A program made the position numbers and the translations under genes. From Solibacillus sp. FSL W7-1464 (lineage in GTDB: Bacteria > Bacillota > Bacilli > Bacillales_A > Planococcaceae), in NCBI RefSeq assembly GCF_038004425.1, contig NZ_JBBORC010000001.1:2147001-2211000 (forward strand): a stretch of DNA of 64,000 nt, in the 5' to 3' direction. Positions 16,278-27,073 of the stretch are shown piece by piece; positions within the stretch are counted from its first letter, which is position 1, and the number at the start of each line of letters is the position of its first letter. Under the pieces are notes generated by a model. The model did not search any database. It was not told where the DNA came from and worked only from the letters and a program-made list of their open reading frames with translations.

Positions 16278-18785
16278 CTATTCTTTATATAAATGAAGAA
16301 AATTATTTTCAAATTCTTCAATTGAACATGGTTTGCCAAAATAATAGCCTTGAATAAAACGACAATTTTCTCCTAAAAGGAAATCTAATTCTTCTTTTGT
16401 TTCAACACCTTCTGCAATCACTTCTAACTTTAGATGTTGTGCCATTTTTATCATGGCATATGTGATTGTGGCATTTTCTGATTTGTGGGAAATGTCCCGA
16501 ATAAACGACTGATCTATTTTTACACCGTCTATTTTAAATACCTTTAAATAGTTAAACGAAGAATAACCTGTTCCAAAATCATCAATAAAAATTTTAACAC
16601 CCATTTCATGTAAAGAAGTCAGCGTTTTTTGAACCGTTTTTTCGTTTAGCATAATGGAGTTTTCGGTAATCTCAATTTCCAGCCATTTTCCGTCTAACTC
16701 AAAATATTCTAATAGCTGACGAATTTCTTCGGCAAAGCCTTGCTGTAAAAATCGCTTGGAGCTTATATTTACACTTATCGGAACGAGCGGCAGCCCCGCA
16801 TTTCTCCATGCAACTAGCTGTTCACATACTCTTTTCTTCATCCATTTTCCGATTGCAATGATTAATCCTGTCTCTTCAGCAATTGGAATAAATGTACCCG
16901 GCGAAATTAAGCCATGTTCCGGATGAGCCCACCTGATAAGCGCTTCTGCACTCACTATTTTCCCCGTTAATGCGTCTACTCTCGGTTGGAGATGAGCGAC
17001 AAATTCATCGTTCATAATAGCTTTCCTTAAATCCCGCTCCATTACGAATGACTGGTAATTTTCTTGTTTCATCGAAGAATCGTAAATCTGATACATATTT
17101 CGTCCAAACTCTTTTGCCTTGTACAGTGCAACATCCACCCTTTTCAACAATTCCGTTGCGTTCGTATCGCTCGATGGATAAAAGTCGATCCCTATACTTG
17201 CGGTTAAAAGTAATTCAGAGCCTTGAACATAAAACGGATTTTCTAAGCTATTTAAAATATTTCGGGCAATTTCAATTACTTCGTCTCTTGTTTCAAAGTT
17301 CGTGCAAAGCAGCATTAATTCATCGCCACCCATTCGAGCTACATGGAACTTCTCTTTATAAACATTGTTTTGCAATCTACTTGCGATCTGCTGCAATAAT
17401 CCATCACCTACAGCATGCCCTAACGTATCATTGACCGATTTAAAGCGGTCCAGATCCAGGGATAATATCGCCATCTCCTGCTTGTTTTCTTCAGCCAGCT
17501 TAAGTGAATCCTGAATTTTTTGTTCCATCCATCGACGATTTGGTAAACCTGTTAATTCATCATGATGGGCTAAATACGCGTTGCGTTCCTGTACAAGTTT
17601 TTCCTCTGTAATATCTTTCCCTATTGAATAGACGGCGTTAATCTCATTATCAATCACCATCGGAACTAATGTGACATTCAGAAATTTCCTTTGCCCGTTA
17701 TTCTTGACTTCAAATTCAAAAAATTGGACTTCTCCGTTTACCGCCTTGTCAAAGTAGGCTGCAATTACAGGGCGTTCTTCCTCAACGGTAATATCGATGA
17801 TGTTCGTATTCTCAAACATGTCTTCCCCGATTCCGAGCAGTTCCAATGTTTTGGCATTCATATGTAAAATGGTACCTTCTTTATCCATCATCGTGATATA
17901 TTCATGGCTGTAATCCAGTAAAGACTGGTAACGTTCTTCATTAAGTTTCAATTGCTTTTGAACTTCTCTAAACTGTGAAAAATCATGCACAGTTCCGACA
18001 ATTTCCGTGACTTCTCCATTATGTCGGATAGGCTCGATATCCACGAAAATAAGTTTGCCGCCCAACTCAATCTCATATTGTACTTTCTTTCCTTTGAGCG
18101 CTTTTGTATACATTTTTTGTTTGATCTTTGCAATGTCTTGCTCAAATACATCAAAGGGTGATTTAGATAAAATGATATCGGCACTCGCACCAATTTCATC
18201 CATTAATCTCCCTTCTGACATAATATATTTTAATGTACCGTCTTGTTCTTTTCGTACCTTAAAAATACCATTTTGCAGATTTTGAAACGTCCGGATAAAA
18301 TTCGTTTTAAATTGGTTTTCCATTTGTTTGTTTTCCGTTATATCTGTTTGAAAGCTAACAAAATAGTACGGCTGCCCGTCCTCATCAAGGATTGGCACGA
18401 TGATTTCAAATACCCAGAAAACAGTTCCATCCTTTGCGCGATTTTGAATTTCACCACGCCAAGTATTACCGCTTACAATCGTTTGCCACAGTTTCACGAA
18501 AAACTCTTTCGAATGAAATCCGGAATTAATAATTCGATGGTTTTGTCCAATGATTTCTTCTTTCTTAAATTTTGATAGTTGGCAGAAATTATTATTCACA
18601 TAAAGTATTGTGCCGTCAACATTTGTAATTGTAATATTTGTCGATTCATTCATTGCATTTAATATATCATCCAACATTTTGTGTACTATGTTAGATTCCA
18701 TTATTTTTTTGGAATCAAAAGAAGAAGTGAAAAATTCGCTGATTTCCTCCCTAATATTTGATATTCCTTTTGTATGAAATCTCAT
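16278..18785 (-). CDS. PAS-GGDEF-EAL cyclic-di-GMP signalling protein
   Basis: 835 residues, no membrane segment, so cytosolic. Three PAS-type sensor regions (about 40-155, 160-285, 285-400) precede a GGDEF domain (about 405-565) and an EAL domain (about 575-825). The diguanylate cyclase motif reads GGDEL, slightly degenerate. The phosphodiesterase core looks intact: SAEALIRW, VNISSKRF, EITEN, IDDFGTGYSS, KIDQSF, AEGVET. It most likely degrades cyclic-di-GMP, with the GGDEF domain either weakly active or regulatory. SD AAAGGTG precedes ATG 18785. It is monocistronic. Confidence 0.9.
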   Translation of the reverse strand: MRFHTKGISNIREEISEFFTSSFDSKKIMESNIVHKMLDDILNAMNESTNITITNVDGTILYVNNNFCQLSKFKKEEIIGQNHRIINSGFHSKEFFVKLWQTIVSGNTWRGEIQNRAKDGTVFWVFEIIVPILDEDGQPYYFVSFQTDITENKQMENQFKTNFIRTFQNLQNGIFKVRKEQDGTLKYIMSEGRLMDEIGASADIILSKSPFDVFEQDIAKIKQKMYTKALKGKKVQYEIELGGKLIFVDIEPIRHNGEVTEIVGTVHDFSQFREVQKQLKLNEERYQSLLDYSHEYITMMDKEGTILHMNAKTLELLGIGEDMFENTNIIDITVEEERPVIAAYFDKAVNGEVQFFEFEVKNNGQRKFLNVTLVPMVIDNEINAVYSIGKDITEEKLVQERNAYLAHHDELTGLPNRRWMEQKIQDSLKLAEENKQEMAILSLDLDRFKSVNDTLGHAVGDGLLQQIASRLQNNVYKEKFHVARMGGDELMLLCTNFETRDEVIEIARNILNSLENPFYVQGSELLLTASIGIDFYPSSDTNATELLKRVDVALYKAKEFGRNMYQIYDSSMKQENYQSFVMERDLRKAIMNDEFVAHLQPRVDALTGKIVSAEALIRWAHPEHGLISPGTFIPIAEETGLIIAIGKWMKKRVCEQLVAWRNAGLPLVPISVNISSKRFLQQGFAEEIRQLLEYFELDGKWLEIEITENSIMLNEKTVQKTLTSLHEMGVKIFIDDFGTGYSSFNYLKVFKIDGVKIDQSFIRDISHKSENATITYAMIKMAQHLKLEVIAEGVETKEELDFLLGENCRFIQGYYFGKPCSIEEFENNFLHLYKE

Positions 18786-19040
18786 CTAATCACCTTTTAT
18801 TTCGAAATATTTCTGATTTATTATATTATTCAATATTATTTTACTGAAGTCTACCTTTCAATGCATTAAACAATTGAGTATTTTATCATGTTAAGACATA
18901 ATACCCGAAAAAAACTGTACTTCTAATTGAAAGTTGTTTCTTACAACAATAACAGCCGTTATGACCTCCCCTTATTAGTAACAGTTCATCTCACTTTTCC
19001 AGTAGAAAAACCACTGCGATTGATACTCTTAATCTCGTAA

Positions 19041-19077
19041 AAAAACGAGCGCTGATTCTTTTTACAGAATCGCGCTC
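19041..19077 (-). terminator. Terminator of the LysM-CAP gene (repeat family)
   Basis: GAGCGCTGATTCT (19047-19059) pairs with AGAATCGCGCTC (19066-19077) with one bulge; the minus-strand tail is a T run. The same hairpin recurs at 57692 and 61455. Confidence 0.8.
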
Positions 19078-19115
19078 ATTTCATGATTACCTCTAAATAA
19101 AAGGATTTCAATATT

Positions 19116-19712
19116 TTATTTTTTGATGAACATTTGTGTCCAGTAGTTACCATCTTCAACGTAGCCTACACCAATATGCGTAAATTTCGCATCCATAATG
19201 TTTGCTCGGTGGCCTGAACTATTCATCCATGCATCCATTACTTGAGCAGCTGTTTTTTGACCTTTTGCAATATTTTCACCTGCTGCTGTATAGCTGATAT
19301 TGAATTTTTTCATCATATCAAATGGTGAGCCGTAAGTTGGGCTTGTATGGCTGAAGTAATTTTTGTCGTGCATATCTTGGGATTTATATTTCGCAACACG
19401 TGCCAGTTCCCAATCGATTGCAAGTGGTGCCAGTCCTTGCTGTGCACGTTCCTTGTTTACCAGGCTGACTACTTGTTCTTCTACTGCCTGTTGTTCATTT
19501 TCTGAGATTGTAATTTTCTCTCCGACATAGATCATATCCGGATTTTTTAATGTAGGGTTTAAAGAAATTAATTCACTTAACCCGATTTGATTTTTAGAAG
19601 CAATCTTCCAAAGCGTGTCCCCGCTTTTTACTGTATAAGTAGCTGCAGATGCAGTAGCTGGTAAAGCAAATAGCATCATACTAAAGAACAACACGATACT
19701 TTTTTTCAACAT
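19116..19712 (-). CDS. Secreted LysM-CAP domain protein (YkwD/SafA-like)
   Basis: 198 residues. A signal peptide (about 1-23, ending ATASAA) leads to one LysM peptidoglycan-binding domain (YTVKSGDTLWKIAS, about 26-70) and a CAP/SCP domain (about 78-198) with VNKERAQQGLAPL, SHTSP, GENIAKG and SSGHRANIM motifs. Such proteins sit at the cell wall or spore cortex; their enzymatic activity is not established. AAAGGA lies 11 bases before the ATG. Monocistronic. Confidence 0.88.
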   Translation of the reverse strand: MLKKSIVLFFSMMLFALPATASAATYTVKSGDTLWKIASKNQIGLSELISLNPTLKNPDMIYVGEKITISENEQQAVEEQVVSLVNKERAQQGLAPLAIDWELARVAKYKSQDMHDKNYFSHTSPTYGSPFDMMKKFNISYTAAGENIAKGQKTAAQVMDAWMNSSGHRANIMDAKFTHIGVGYVEDGNYWTQMFIKK

Positions 19713-20084
19713 GATTGTCTCAATCCTTTCTAGTTGTCTATAACAAGGTTACTAGAGAAAAACTGTGATTTCACTAGGGAATGAATGGCGCTTCTTTTGC
19801 GAAAGGATAACAAACATTACAAATGTGACAATTGTTTGCTGAAATGTAGTAATTTCAAATAGGAAGCATTCGCACAATAAAAAGAGATATAAACAAAGTT
19901 ACAGTCAGAAAATCATCTAATAAACCCTATATCTTTTGAATTTTTATAAATATTCCTTGCTTCATTTTTTACCGCTGTATAAATAATGAGAGTCTGATTC
20001 AAATTAAAATTACCCTTGTAGTATTTAATTGCATCTATAAATACTAAGGTAAAATATGTCGTACTATGAGTTAGGTTGGTGAAA
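19713..20084. other. Gene-free divergent intergenic region
   Basis: AT-rich spacer between the divergent LysM-CAP and AHSA1 genes. I see no small gene, RNA or strong hairpin. Confidence 0.5.
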
Positions 20085-20510
20085 ATGGAAGAAATTAAAG
20101 AAGTTACCGTAAAAACAATCGTTCAGGCACCAGTAGAAAAAGTATGGAAATATTGGGCTGAGCCAGACCATATTAAGAAATGGAACAGCCCTTCAGATGA
20201 TTGGCACACACTATTTGCTGAGAATGATCTAAGAGCTGGCGGGAAATTCATATCAAGAATGGAAGCAAAAGATGGTAGTATGGGGTTTGATTTTAGTGGA
20301 ACCTACGATGAAGTAAAATTACATGAGGTGATTTCTTATACATTGGGAGATGGAAGGAAAGTTAAAATCACCTTTAAAGATCTAGGATACAAGACTGAAG
20401 TAATTGAAATCTTTGACGCTGAAAAGGAAAATCCTGTCGAGTTTCAACAACAGGGTTGGCAGGCTATTTTAAATAATTTCAAACAGTACACAGAGCAAAC
20501 TCCCACATAA
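20085..20510 (+). CDS. AHSA1/SRPBCC-family protein
   Basis: 141 residues. VQAPVEKVWKYWAEPDHIKKW at the N-terminus and QGWQAILNNFKQYTE at the end mark the START-like SRPBCC fold (AHSA1/ActJ group), which binds hydrophobic ligands. The role is unknown. ATG 20085 is preferred, with GGTTGGTG as a modest SD; TTG 20076 and GTG 20079 are in frame. Shares a bidirectional terminator (20568-20612) with glpK. Confidence 0.75.
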   Translation: MEEIKEVTVKTIVQAPVEKVWKYWAEPDHIKKWNSPSDDWHTLFAENDLRAGGKFISRMEAKDGSMGFDFSGTYDEVKLHEVISYTLGDGRKVKITFKDLGYKTEVIEIFDAEKENPVEFQQQGWQAILNNFKQYTEQTPT

Positions 20511-20567
20511 ATGGATGTCTATATTTACACTGAGATACCGTTCCCAAATATCGAATATAAGCGCCAT

Positions 20568-20614
20568 AAAAAAGCTGTATGAAAGCTCACTTGCTTTTCA
20601 TACAGCTTTTTTCC
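20568..20614. terminator. Bidirectional terminator between the AHSA1 gene and glpK
   Basis: A 17-bp stem, AAAAAAGCTGTATGAAA (20568-20584) with TTTCATACAGCTTTTTT starting at 20596. Confidence 0.85.
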
Positions 20615-20639
20615 TTTTCAAAATGAGAAACTAAAATGA

Positions 20640-22145
<1,506 letters not shown>

Positions 22146-22153
22146 CTACTCTC

Positions 22154-22951
22154 CTACTCTTCTACTTTCGATACTGTCATTTGTGCAGCTACGAACACCG
22201 CCGCTACTACGACACTGAAAATCCAGAATAATGTAGCATCCGCTCCATTCCAGATGAAGCTAAAGAATACTGCTCCGTATACACCCCCAATAATTGGGGC
22301 AACTACAGGTACCCATGCATACCACCAAGCTGAATCTCCTTTACCTGGAATCGGTAAAAGCGCGTGTGCAATACGTGGACCTAAGTCACGGGCCGGGTTA
22401 ATCGCATAACCTGTTGGCCCACCCAATGCCATACCAATGACAACAATTAAAATACCGACTAAAAATGGATTTAATCCTGCTGTTATTTCGTTTGTACCTA
22501 ATGCTAAAATCCCTAATACTAATGCGAATGTGCCGACCATCTCAGCAATCATGTTAGAAGGAATATGTTTTACTGCCGGAGTTGTTGAGAATACGCCAAG
22601 TTTTGCACCTTTGTCTTTTGTGCCTTTCCAATGCGGTAAATAAACAAAGTACACTAACACAGCACCTAAAAATGCTCCAATTAGTTGTGCAGCGATAAAC
22701 ATTGGCACATCTGCCCATGCAAAGTTGCCAATTGTTGCAAATGCGATTGTCAATGCCGGGTTTAAGTGTGCCCCGCTAATGCCCCCTACTGCATAAGCTG
22801 CCATTGCTACGGCAAAGCCCCATGCAAATGTGATGACGACCCAACCGCCGCCTTGACCTTTTGACTTGTGCAATGAAACACCTGCTACAACGCCGCCACC
22901 GAATAATATTAGCAGCATCGTGCCGACTAACTCGGCTGTAAATGTTGACAT
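22154..22951 (-). CDS. glpF: Glycerol uptake facilitator (aquaglyceroporin)
   Basis: 265-residue MIP-family channel with six helices and both NPA boxes (SGAHLNPALTIAFA at about 58-71 and TGYAINPARDLGPR at about 187-200; the Asp after NPAR is typical of glycerol channels). It lets glycerol diffuse in for GlpK. First gene of the glpFK operon, with its own promoter (23103-23131), a cre-like site and a long terminator hairpin in the leader. Confidence 0.94.
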   Translation of the reverse strand: MSTFTAELVGTMLLILFGGGVVAGVSLHKSKGQGGGWVVITFAWGFAVAMAAYAVGGISGAHLNPALTIAFATIGNFAWADVPMFIAAQLIGAFLGAVLVYFVYLPHWKGTKDKGAKLGVFSTTPAVKHIPSNMIAEMVGTFALVLGILALGTNEITAGLNPFLVGILIVVIGMALGGPTGYAINPARDLGPRIAHALLPIPGKGDSAWWYAWVPVVAPIIGGVYGAVFFSFIWNGADATLFWIFSVVVAAVFVAAQMTVSKVEE

Positions 22952-23000
22952 TCCATAACCTCCTTAGCTCATGTATATTCCGTTAATAAAATACTTAGAA

Positions 23001-23066
23001 GAAAAAAAAGTCCGCAAGTAACAAATTGTTTTACGTTTTTACGCAAAACAATGTTACATGCGGACT
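23001..23066 (-). promoter_or_regulatory. GlpP-type antitermination leader of glpFK
   Basis: In the transcript, AGTCCGCATGTAAC (complement of 23053-23066) pairs with GTTACTTGCGGACT (complement of 23009-23022), enclosing a second stem (ATTGTTTTGCGT with ACGTAAAACAAT) and followed by a run of eight Ts. This is a strong intrinsic terminator between promoter and glpF, the arrangement by which GlpP with glycerol-3-phosphate controls glp genes in Bacillus subtilis. Confidence 0.85.
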
Positions 23067-23102
23067 CCTTTACTCAACCACGTATTTATTGACTTAGTAA
23101 TC

Positions 23103-23131
23103 ATAATAGTTTGAAATAAATCATTAGTCAA
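23103..23131 (-). promoter_or_regulatory. Sigma-A promoter of glpFK
   Basis: On the minus strand TTGACT (complement of 23126-23131), 17 bases, TATTAT (complement of 23103-23108). It overlaps the end of glpP. Confidence 0.75.
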
Positions 23132-23690
23132 CAATTTTTTGAAAACGTTTCCACAATTCTTTATTGGAGGTAGTAATCGCAATTGCCCCTGCATCAAATG
23201 CCTGCTTAATTTGGTCATCCGTCCGAATCAGGCCTCCAGTAATAACAGGAATACCCGTCTGAGTATATACTTCCTTAATCATATCCGGGATAACGCCGGG
23301 AAGTAACTCAATAAAATCCGGTGCCGTTTGTTCAAGAAGTGAATAGCTTTTTTCCAATGCAATTGTATCGATTAAAAAGATGCGCTGAATCGCTAAAATA
23401 CCACGGGATTTCGCCTTTAGGATCATATTGGAGCGTGTAGAAATAATGCCTGCAGGGCGAATATCGTTACACAAAAAATCCGCGGCAAAATTATCCGTCT
23501 TCAGGCCGTGGATTAAATCCGCATGAATGATTAATTTTTTCCCATGACGTTCGGCTTCCTGTTTTAGCGAGCGCAGATGGCTCAAATGCACTTCAAGCAA
23601 TACGATATATTCGAATTCACTTTTTACTACTTTGTCAAACTGTTTAATTGTTCGGGCAGCAGGAATAATTTTCTGATCATGAAACGGCAT
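23124..23690 (-). CDS. glpP: Glycerol-3-phosphate-responsive antiterminator
   Basis: 188 residues, the usual GlpP length, with the TIM-barrel-like GlpP fold (FEYIVLLEVHLSHL, KLIIHADLIHGLKTD, IISTRSNMILKAK, PDFIELLPGVIPDMI, PVITGGLIRTDDQ). GlpP binds glycerol-3-phosphate and prevents termination in glp leader RNAs. It lies between glpD and glpFK on the same strand, and both neighbours have leader terminators as expected targets. An inverted repeat in the gap to glpD (23730-23776) separates the units. Confidence 0.92.
   Translation of the reverse strand: MPFHDQKIIPAARTIKQFDKVVKSEFEYIVLLEVHLSHLRSLKQEAERHGKKLIIHADLIHGLKTDNFAADFLCNDIRPAGIISTRSNMILKAKSRGILAIQRIFLIDTIALEKSYSLLEQTAPDFIELLPGVIPDMIKEVYTQTGIPVITGGLIRTDDQIKQAFDAGAIAITTSNKELWKRFQKIVD
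23140..23153 (-). promoter_or_regulatory. cre-like site upstream of the glpFK promoter
   Basis: TGAAAACGTTTCCA matches the cre consensus TGWAANCGNTNWCA with one mismatch. It lies in the 3' end of glpP, eight bases upstream of the glpFK -35 box, fitting CcpA carbon catabolite control of glycerol uptake. Confidence 0.5.
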
Positions 23691-23729
23691 AACATCCTCC
23701 TCTAGTTAGAAATCTGTTTCTATTAATAT

Positions 23730-23776
23730 GGCTCATCGGCTGCGTTCATTCAAATCTCCCACGCATTCGATGAGCC
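23730..23776 (-). terminator. Hairpin between glpD and glpP
   Basis: GGCTCATCG (23730-23738) pairs with CGATGAGCC (23768-23776), extended by an imperfect GC-rich inner stem. The minus-strand tail (ATATTAATAG) is not a T run, so termination may be partial. Confidence 0.5.
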
Positions 23777-23803
23777 TAAATTATATTACAATATTATTTT
23801 ACA

Positions 23804-25447
23804 TTATTTTGCGGTTGTTGCACGCTTAATTTCAATGTTCAACAGTTCTGTAAACTCCGATAATTGGGCATCCGTCCAATTTAACTGCTGTGCCATATGT
23901 GCTATGACTGCATCTTTATGTGCCAGTACCGATGCAATATTAAAGAACATATTACCCGTACGGCGCACAAAGAAATCTACAGGTGTCGTGACAAGCTCAT
24001 GCTCGATGCCATATTGGAGCTGTGCAAATAAAGCTTTTGGCATTGTGTCGTTTGCTTTCGCTACATAGCTAAATACTTTTTCAACATTCGAACCGTAATG
24101 CTGAGCCAAATACGCCGCTTCTTCTTTCGTTAAGCCCGCTTTCACACCCAGCTCTGTCTTTTTCGAAATAAACGTTTGGATATGTTTTGAACCGCCTACT
24201 TCACCGCCGGAAATCGGGATGTTTTTCGTAATACAAGGCTTGCTGTCTACACCAAATTCCGCTTTTAAGCTCGCGGAAATTTTATTTACGACTGCTTCCG
24301 CCATTTTACGATAGCCTGTTAATTTACCGCCCGCAATTGTAACCAAGCCTGAAGCCGATTCCCAAACTTCATCGTGACGGGAAATTTCAGATGGTCCTTT
24401 TCCTTCTTCATGGATTAATGGTCGTACACCCGCCCAGCTTGACTCAATATCCGTATCCGTCACGTTTACATTCGGGAACATGTAGTGGATGGCTTTCATA
24501 ATGTAATCGCGGTCGGATTGTTCGATATCCATATTGCGCGGATCGCCTTCATAAAACGTATCCGTCGTACCAACATACGTTTTACCGTTACGCGGAATCG
24601 CGAATACCATGCGGCCATCCGGTGTATCAAAATAAACTGCCTGCTTTAACGGGAACTTCGATTCATCAAATACGATGTGCACACCTTTTGATAAAATTAA
24701 GTGTTTACCGCTTGTTTTGCCCTCAATGCTGCGTACATCATCAACCCATGGACCCGCTGCATTCACGACTTTTTTCGCATGGATCTGGATGGTTTCATTT
24801 GAAAGTAAATCTGTCGCTTCAATGCCGATCATTTTTTTCGCATCATTATATAAAAAGCCTGAAGCTTTCGTATAGTTTGCTAAAACGGCACCTTTTTCAA
24901 TCGCAACTTTTGCCACTTCAATTGTTAAGCGAGCATCATCCGTACGGTATTCAACATAAACGCCACCGCCTAATAATTCGGCTTGCTTCACTAGCGGTTC
25001 CTTTTCCAACGTCTGCGCACTGTTTAGCATGTAGCGGCGTTCTGATTTTTTTACCCCCGCCAGAAAATCGTACACACGTAAACCAACAGATGTAGAGAAT
25101 TTACCGAAAGTCCCGCCTTTATGAAACGGTAATAACATCCATACAGGCGTTGTAACGTGAGGACCATTTTCATACACGATCGCACGCTCTTTTCCTAACT
25201 CGGCTACTTCTTTAATTTCAAATTGTTTTAAATAGCGTAAACCGCCATGCACTAATTTTGTTGAGCGGCTTGACGTACCTGCCGCAAAATCCTGCATTTC
25301 AACTAATGCAACTGACAATCCGCGCGTAATGGCATCCAGTGCAATCCCAACACCTGTAATACCGCCTCCGATAACTAAAACGTCATATTCTTTGCTCTGT
25401 AAATCATTCATGATAACTGAACGTTGTAATGATGAAGCTGTTGACAT
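23804..25447 (-). CDS. glpD: Glycerol-3-phosphate dehydrogenase (aerobic, FAD)
   Basis: 547 residues. It oxidises glycerol-3-phosphate to dihydroxyacetone phosphate at the membrane and passes electrons to the quinone pool. The FAD-binding [18 protein letters not shown] motif is at about residues 27-44, followed by [15 protein letters not shown], a family hallmark; the C-terminal DAO_C domain is complete. AGGAGG lies seven bases before ATG 25447. Its leader contains a long terminator hairpin (25472-25536), a GlpP target by analogy. Confidence 0.95.
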   Translation of the reverse strand: MSTASSLQRSVIMNDLQSKEYDVLVIGGGITGVGIALDAITRGLSVALVEMQDFAAGTSSRSTKLVHGGLRYLKQFEIKEVAELGKERAIVYENGPHVTTPVWMLLPFHKGGTFGKFSTSVGLRVYDFLAGVKKSERRYMLNSAQTLEKEPLVKQAELLGGGVYVEYRTDDARLTIEVAKVAIEKGAVLANYTKASGFLYNDAKKMIGIEATDLLSNETIQIHAKKVVNAAGPWVDDVRSIEGKTSGKHLILSKGVHIVFDESKFPLKQAVYFDTPDGRMVFAIPRNGKTYVGTTDTFYEGDPRNMDIEQSDRDYIMKAIHYMFPNVNVTDTDIESSWAGVRPLIHEEGKGPSEISRHDEVWESASGLVTIAGGKLTGYRKMAEAVVNKISASLKAEFGVDSKPCITKNIPISGGEVGGSKHIQTFISKKTELGVKAGLTKEEAAYLAQHYGSNVEKVFSYVAKANDTMPKALFAQLQYGIEHELVTTPVDFFVRRTGNMFFNIASVLAHKDAVIAHMAQQLNWTDAQLSEFTELLNIEIKRATTAK

Positions 25448-25471
25448 AATAATTCCTCCTTAAATGTAGAC

Positions 25472-25536
25472 AAAAAAAGAGAGACCTTAAAGCACCACAC
25501 AAATATCGCTTTGTGCGTTCTTTAAGGTCTCTCTTT
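25472..25536 (-). promoter_or_regulatory. GlpP-type antitermination leader of glpD
   Basis: AAAGAGAGACCTTAAAG (25476-25492) pairs with CTTTAAGGTCTCTCTTT (25520-25536), with an inner CACAAA/TTTGTG stem; on the minus strand the hairpin ends in seven Ts, 12 bases before the SD. Confidence 0.85.
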
Positions 25537-25565
25537 AACTCAAACCGGTCTATTAACTTGACCTT

Positions 25566-25594
25566 ATCTTAACGCCACAGAAGAAAAAATGCAA
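25566..25594 (-). promoter_or_regulatory. Sigma-A promoter of glpD
   Basis: On the minus strand TTGCAT (complement of 25589-25594), 17 bases, TAAGAT (complement of 25566-25571), just upstream of the leader hairpin. Confidence 0.6.
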
Positions 25595-25665
25595 GACATT
25601 TACATGATTCGTTCTGATTTGATCACTTACGGTCCGGTAAGTCTTAAAAACGATAGTAGTTCTTT

Positions 25666-25869
25666 TCAACCAAAAAACAGGTCAAAAATATTAGAGGCTG
25701 AAGATGATTTTTTATTATAGAACTCTGAATATCCACAGTTATTGCAGTAAACGACGATAAACTGATTGTGCTGAACATCAAACATTTTGGATAACCCTGT
25801 ACCGGTCATCGCCACTTCCTTCTTGCTCGCATCCTTACTTCCACATTTTATACAGCCTTTTTCTGACAT
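25666..25869 (-). CDS. Small zinc-ribbon protein
   Basis: 67 residues with two CxxC pairs, GCIKCGSK near the N-terminus and VYCNNCGYSEF at about 40-50, which should bind one zinc ion. It resembles the zinc-ribbon nucleic-acid-binding-like families (PF09855 type); the role is unknown. GAGGGG precedes ATG 25869. Monocistronic. Confidence 0.7.
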   Translation of the reverse strand: MSEKGCIKCGSKDASKKEVAMTGTGLSKMFDVQHNQFIVVYCNNCGYSEFYNKKSSSASNIFDLFFG

Positions 25870-25985
25870 TTATATTCCCCTCTCCGATGAAACGATTTGT
25901 TATACTTTCATACGGAATCGGGAACAAAAAAGTTTCAGTAATTAGGAGTCAGCAACAATAAATAGAAAGCTATTAAAACACTTTT

Positions 25986-26405
25986 CTAATCGGCAGAATT
26001 ATAAATATCGAATTCAAATTCCCCATTTACCTGATTGGCAAATTCAATTGCTTTATTATTCATAACAAGCCTTCGTGTAGGCTCACGATTAAAACAAACA
26101 ACCGTAACTAATTTGCATTTCAAATTGTAGTGATCTACATATTTTTTAATAATCTCTGATGAGTTATATAGTGTATTTACAATGGTGTGAATTTGTTCCT
26201 CTGGATCGTTTGTCATTTTGTAATCGAGCCCGTACTCCCATGCCGTTTCAAATCTAATATGTTTTGTTTTACCTCGAATAAATTCCTCTCCTTTTCTGTA
26301 TGCTTCTGTTGGAATGATTCCCATTTCTCTAGTGAATTCCTCCAAAGGGAAATCCTCGCCAAATAAAGTAAAGTAGGCCCTCGTTTCTGTATAATAATCT
26401 TCCAT
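25986..26405 (-). CDS. DUF4279-domain protein
   Basis: 139 residues. The N-terminal YFTLFGEDFPLEEFTREMGI followed by an IPTEAYRKGE turn and WEYGLD are typical of DUF4279, small proteins of unknown function often found near toxin/immunity genes. The start is ATG 26405 behind GAGGTG; an ATG nine bases upstream is less well spaced. No partner toxin is visible here. Confidence 0.7.
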   Translation of the reverse strand: MEDYYTETRAYFTLFGEDFPLEEFTREMGIIPTEAYRKGEEFIRGKTKHIRFETAWEYGLDYKMTNDPEEQIHTIVNTLYNSSEIIKKYVDHYNLKCKLVTVVCFNREPTRRLVMNNKAIEFANQVNGEFEFDIYNSAD

Positions 26406-26450
26406 TTTGAACACCTCAATTTTATACTAGGACGTTTTTTGAACTGACTC

Positions 26451-26954
26451 TCACTTCAAATAGAGTTTCTCCAGCCTGTAATCTTCAATCAATTCAATAT
26501 TTCTTCTAATACCCATATAGTTCTTTATTTGCAGTTGGATATTTGGAATCAGCAAGATTGAATCCAATTCTTCTACAGGAATCCATTTCATCGCTGTTTG
26601 ATTAGGATCTGGATATTCGGGTAATTTCGGGACCGAGTGATTCTTTAAAGTACATTCAAAAATCAGGTGCAGTCCATGTTTCCCATTCACATCATAATCA
26701 CCGGATTGCTTATGCGGGAGAAACTCATAAATTAATGCTAACGGTCCAACTTCAACATCTGCCGTAGTTTCTTCAAACACTTCTCTTGCGACACCCTCCA
26801 TTATTGTTTCACCGGGTTCAAGTCCCCCACCCGGTAAATTATAATGGATTCCATTATCATCATACTCCACTAAAAGTACCGAATTATTTTCGATGATCAA
26901 TCCTGTACATCGTATTCTTACATGTGACAATTTCCCACCTCTTTTATTTTCCAT
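26451..26954 (-). CDS. NUDIX hydrolase
   Basis: 167 residues. The Nudix box is intact in its catalytic part (GGLEPGETIMEGVAREVFEE, about residues 43-62); the residue that is usually Gly after EE is Thr. Such enzymes cleave nucleoside diphosphates linked to another moiety; the substrate cannot be read here. AAGGAT precedes ATG 26954. Confidence 0.82.
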   Translation of the reverse strand: MENKRGGKLSHVRIRCTGLIIENNSVLLVEYDDNGIHYNLPGGGLEPGETIMEGVAREVFEETTADVEVGPLALIYEFLPHKQSGDYDVNGKHGLHLIFECTLKNHSVPKLPEYPDPNQTAMKWIPVEELDSILLIPNIQLQIKNYMGIRRNIELIEDYRLEKLYLK

Positions 26955-27021
26955 TTGCTATCCTTATAAATATTAACATAATTATCCAAATGTCATTTGA
27001 TTTTCAATCCTCGATTCAATA

Positions 27022-27061
27022 TAAAAAACGAGCATGATCCTTATAACAGGTTCAGGCTCGT
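27022..27061 (-). terminator. Terminator of the PhzF-like gene
   Basis: Arms CGAGC (27029-27033) and GCTCG (27056-27060) with an imperfect inner stem; the minus-strand tail is TTTTTT. It looks like a diverged member of the repeated terminator at 19047/57692/61455. Confidence 0.6.
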
Positions 27062-27073
27062 AAATTAAAGCTC

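Noticed and set aside
16154-16339. 61-codon minus-strand frame over the end of the GGDEF-EAL gene
   Set aside because: Overlaps the real gene end and its terminator; no SD.
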